In this document: piece after piece, positions 6,992-7,303 of the stretch | Numbering within the stretch: position 1 is the first letter of the stretch | How the letters are laid out: each line of letters opens with the position of its first letter | Source: Acidobacteriaceae bacterium | Lineage (GTDB): Bacteria > Acidobacteriota > Terriglobia > Terriglobales > Acidobacteriaceae | Direction: 5' to 3' | Assembly: GCA_003139975.1 (NCBI GenBank) | Contig: PLHN01000357.1 | Location: 1-7,303 of the forward strand | DNA: 7,303 nucleotides | The notes under the pieces: generated by a model | Told to the model about the DNA's origin: nothing | Seen by the model: only the letters and a program-made list of their open reading frames with translations | Databases searched by the model: none | Made by a program: the position numbers and the translations under genes

Positions 6992-7303
6992 CTACAACAC
7001 TGCGGTCTCGTGAATGGTACGGCCTTCAGCAAAGCGAGAGAAGTTTAGCAGTGAAGCATCAATCAGGTCTGTATTCCCGGTCAAAATCAGGTCGCTCAGT
7101 ATCTTCCCCGTGGCCGGAGCATGCATGACGCCGTGCCCGCTGAAACCGTTGGCAAAGAAAAAGCCGGGCACTTCGGGAGACTCACCCAGAATCGGATGAT
7201 GATCCGGCGTCATCTCATACAGCCCAGCCCACGCCCGCTTTGGATTGACCTCGAGGTTTTCGAACATAGGAACGCGGTCCGCCGCGCGGGTCAGGATCTT
7301 CTC
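6992..7303 (-). CDS. FAD-dependent oxidoreductase, DAO family, sarcosine-oxidase-like (C-terminal part only)
   Basis: The C-terminal 103 residues of a second DAO-family flavoprotein; the frame stays open to the right edge, so the N-terminus with its FAD Rossmann motif lies outside the window. Recognisable are RAWAGLYEMTPDHHPILGE and then FANGFSGHGVMHAPATGKI, the conserved C-terminal FAD-binding segment of sarcosine oxidase beta/glycine oxidase/dimethylglycine dehydrogenase-type enzymes. The apparent ATG at 7267 is internal, because the preceding codons continue the family alignment. It ends 28 bp before the next oxidase, with which it is probably co-transcribed. It is similar in kind to that oxidase but clearly a different subgroup, so it is not a simple tandem duplicate. 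The exact substrate (sarcosine, glycine, proline or other N-alkyl amino acid) cannot be told from this part. Confidence 0.85.
   Translation of the reverse strand, partial: EKILTRAADRVPMFENLEVNPKRAWAGLYEMTPDHHPILGESPEVPGFFFANGFSGHGVMHAPATGKILSDLILTGNTDLIDASLLNFSRFAEGRTIHETAVL

Overview
All five genes recognised in this 7.3 kb window lie on the minus strand, so transcription runs from the right edge to the left. The DNA is GC-rich. The combination of an alternative complex III locus, an extended-Tat ActB and short heptad-based intergenic repeats suggests an Acidobacteriota chromosome, possibly Terriglobia/Koribacter-like. That placement is an inference from gene content, since the window has no rRNA or phylogenetic marker.

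Right half (7303 to 3621), a small oxidative catabolic cluster. In order of transcription it holds: the C-terminal end of an FAD-dependent amino-acid/amine oxidase of the DAO family (sarcosine-oxidase-like, cut by the window edge); a complete second DAO-family oxidase resembling gamma-glutamylputrescine oxidoreductases (PuuB type); a small AhpD/carboxymuconolactone decarboxylase-family protein with the complete Glu...CxxCxxxH centre; and a complete NAD(P)-dependent aldehyde dehydrogenase. A plausible reading is that the flavin oxidases convert an amine or N-alkyl amino acid to an aldehyde plus H2O2, the aldehyde dehydrogenase oxidises the aldehyde to the acid, and the AhpD-like protein handles peroxide or thiol redox stress. 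The substrate cannot be read from the sequence. Between the second oxidase and ahpD is a 70-80 bp hairpin-forming element built from inverted 7-bp units.

Middle (3395-3620), a 226-bp AT-richer intergenic region. It carries an extended -10 promoter candidate and, just downstream, a perfect 7-bp inverted repeat (spacer 8) in what would be the 5' leader of the next operon.

Left half (3394 to 1), the head of an alternative complex III (ACIII) operon. It holds actA (membrane-anchored pentaheme cytochrome c) followed by actB (molybdopterin-oxidoreductase-like and ferredoxin-domain Fe-S subunit with an extended Tat signal and a lipobox-like cysteine). ActB is open through the left edge, lacking its C-terminus and stop. 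ACIII is a quinol:cytochrome c/HiPIP oxidoreductase that replaces the bc1 complex, and actC and later genes would be expected beyond position 1.

No RNA gene, insertion sequence, CRISPR array or phage feature was seen. The long plus-strand reading frames are shadows of the minus-strand genes. I do not see a clearly new system. The most noteworthy items are the heptad palindrome, the inverted repeat before actA, and the oxidase/AhpD/aldehyde dehydrogenase grouping.
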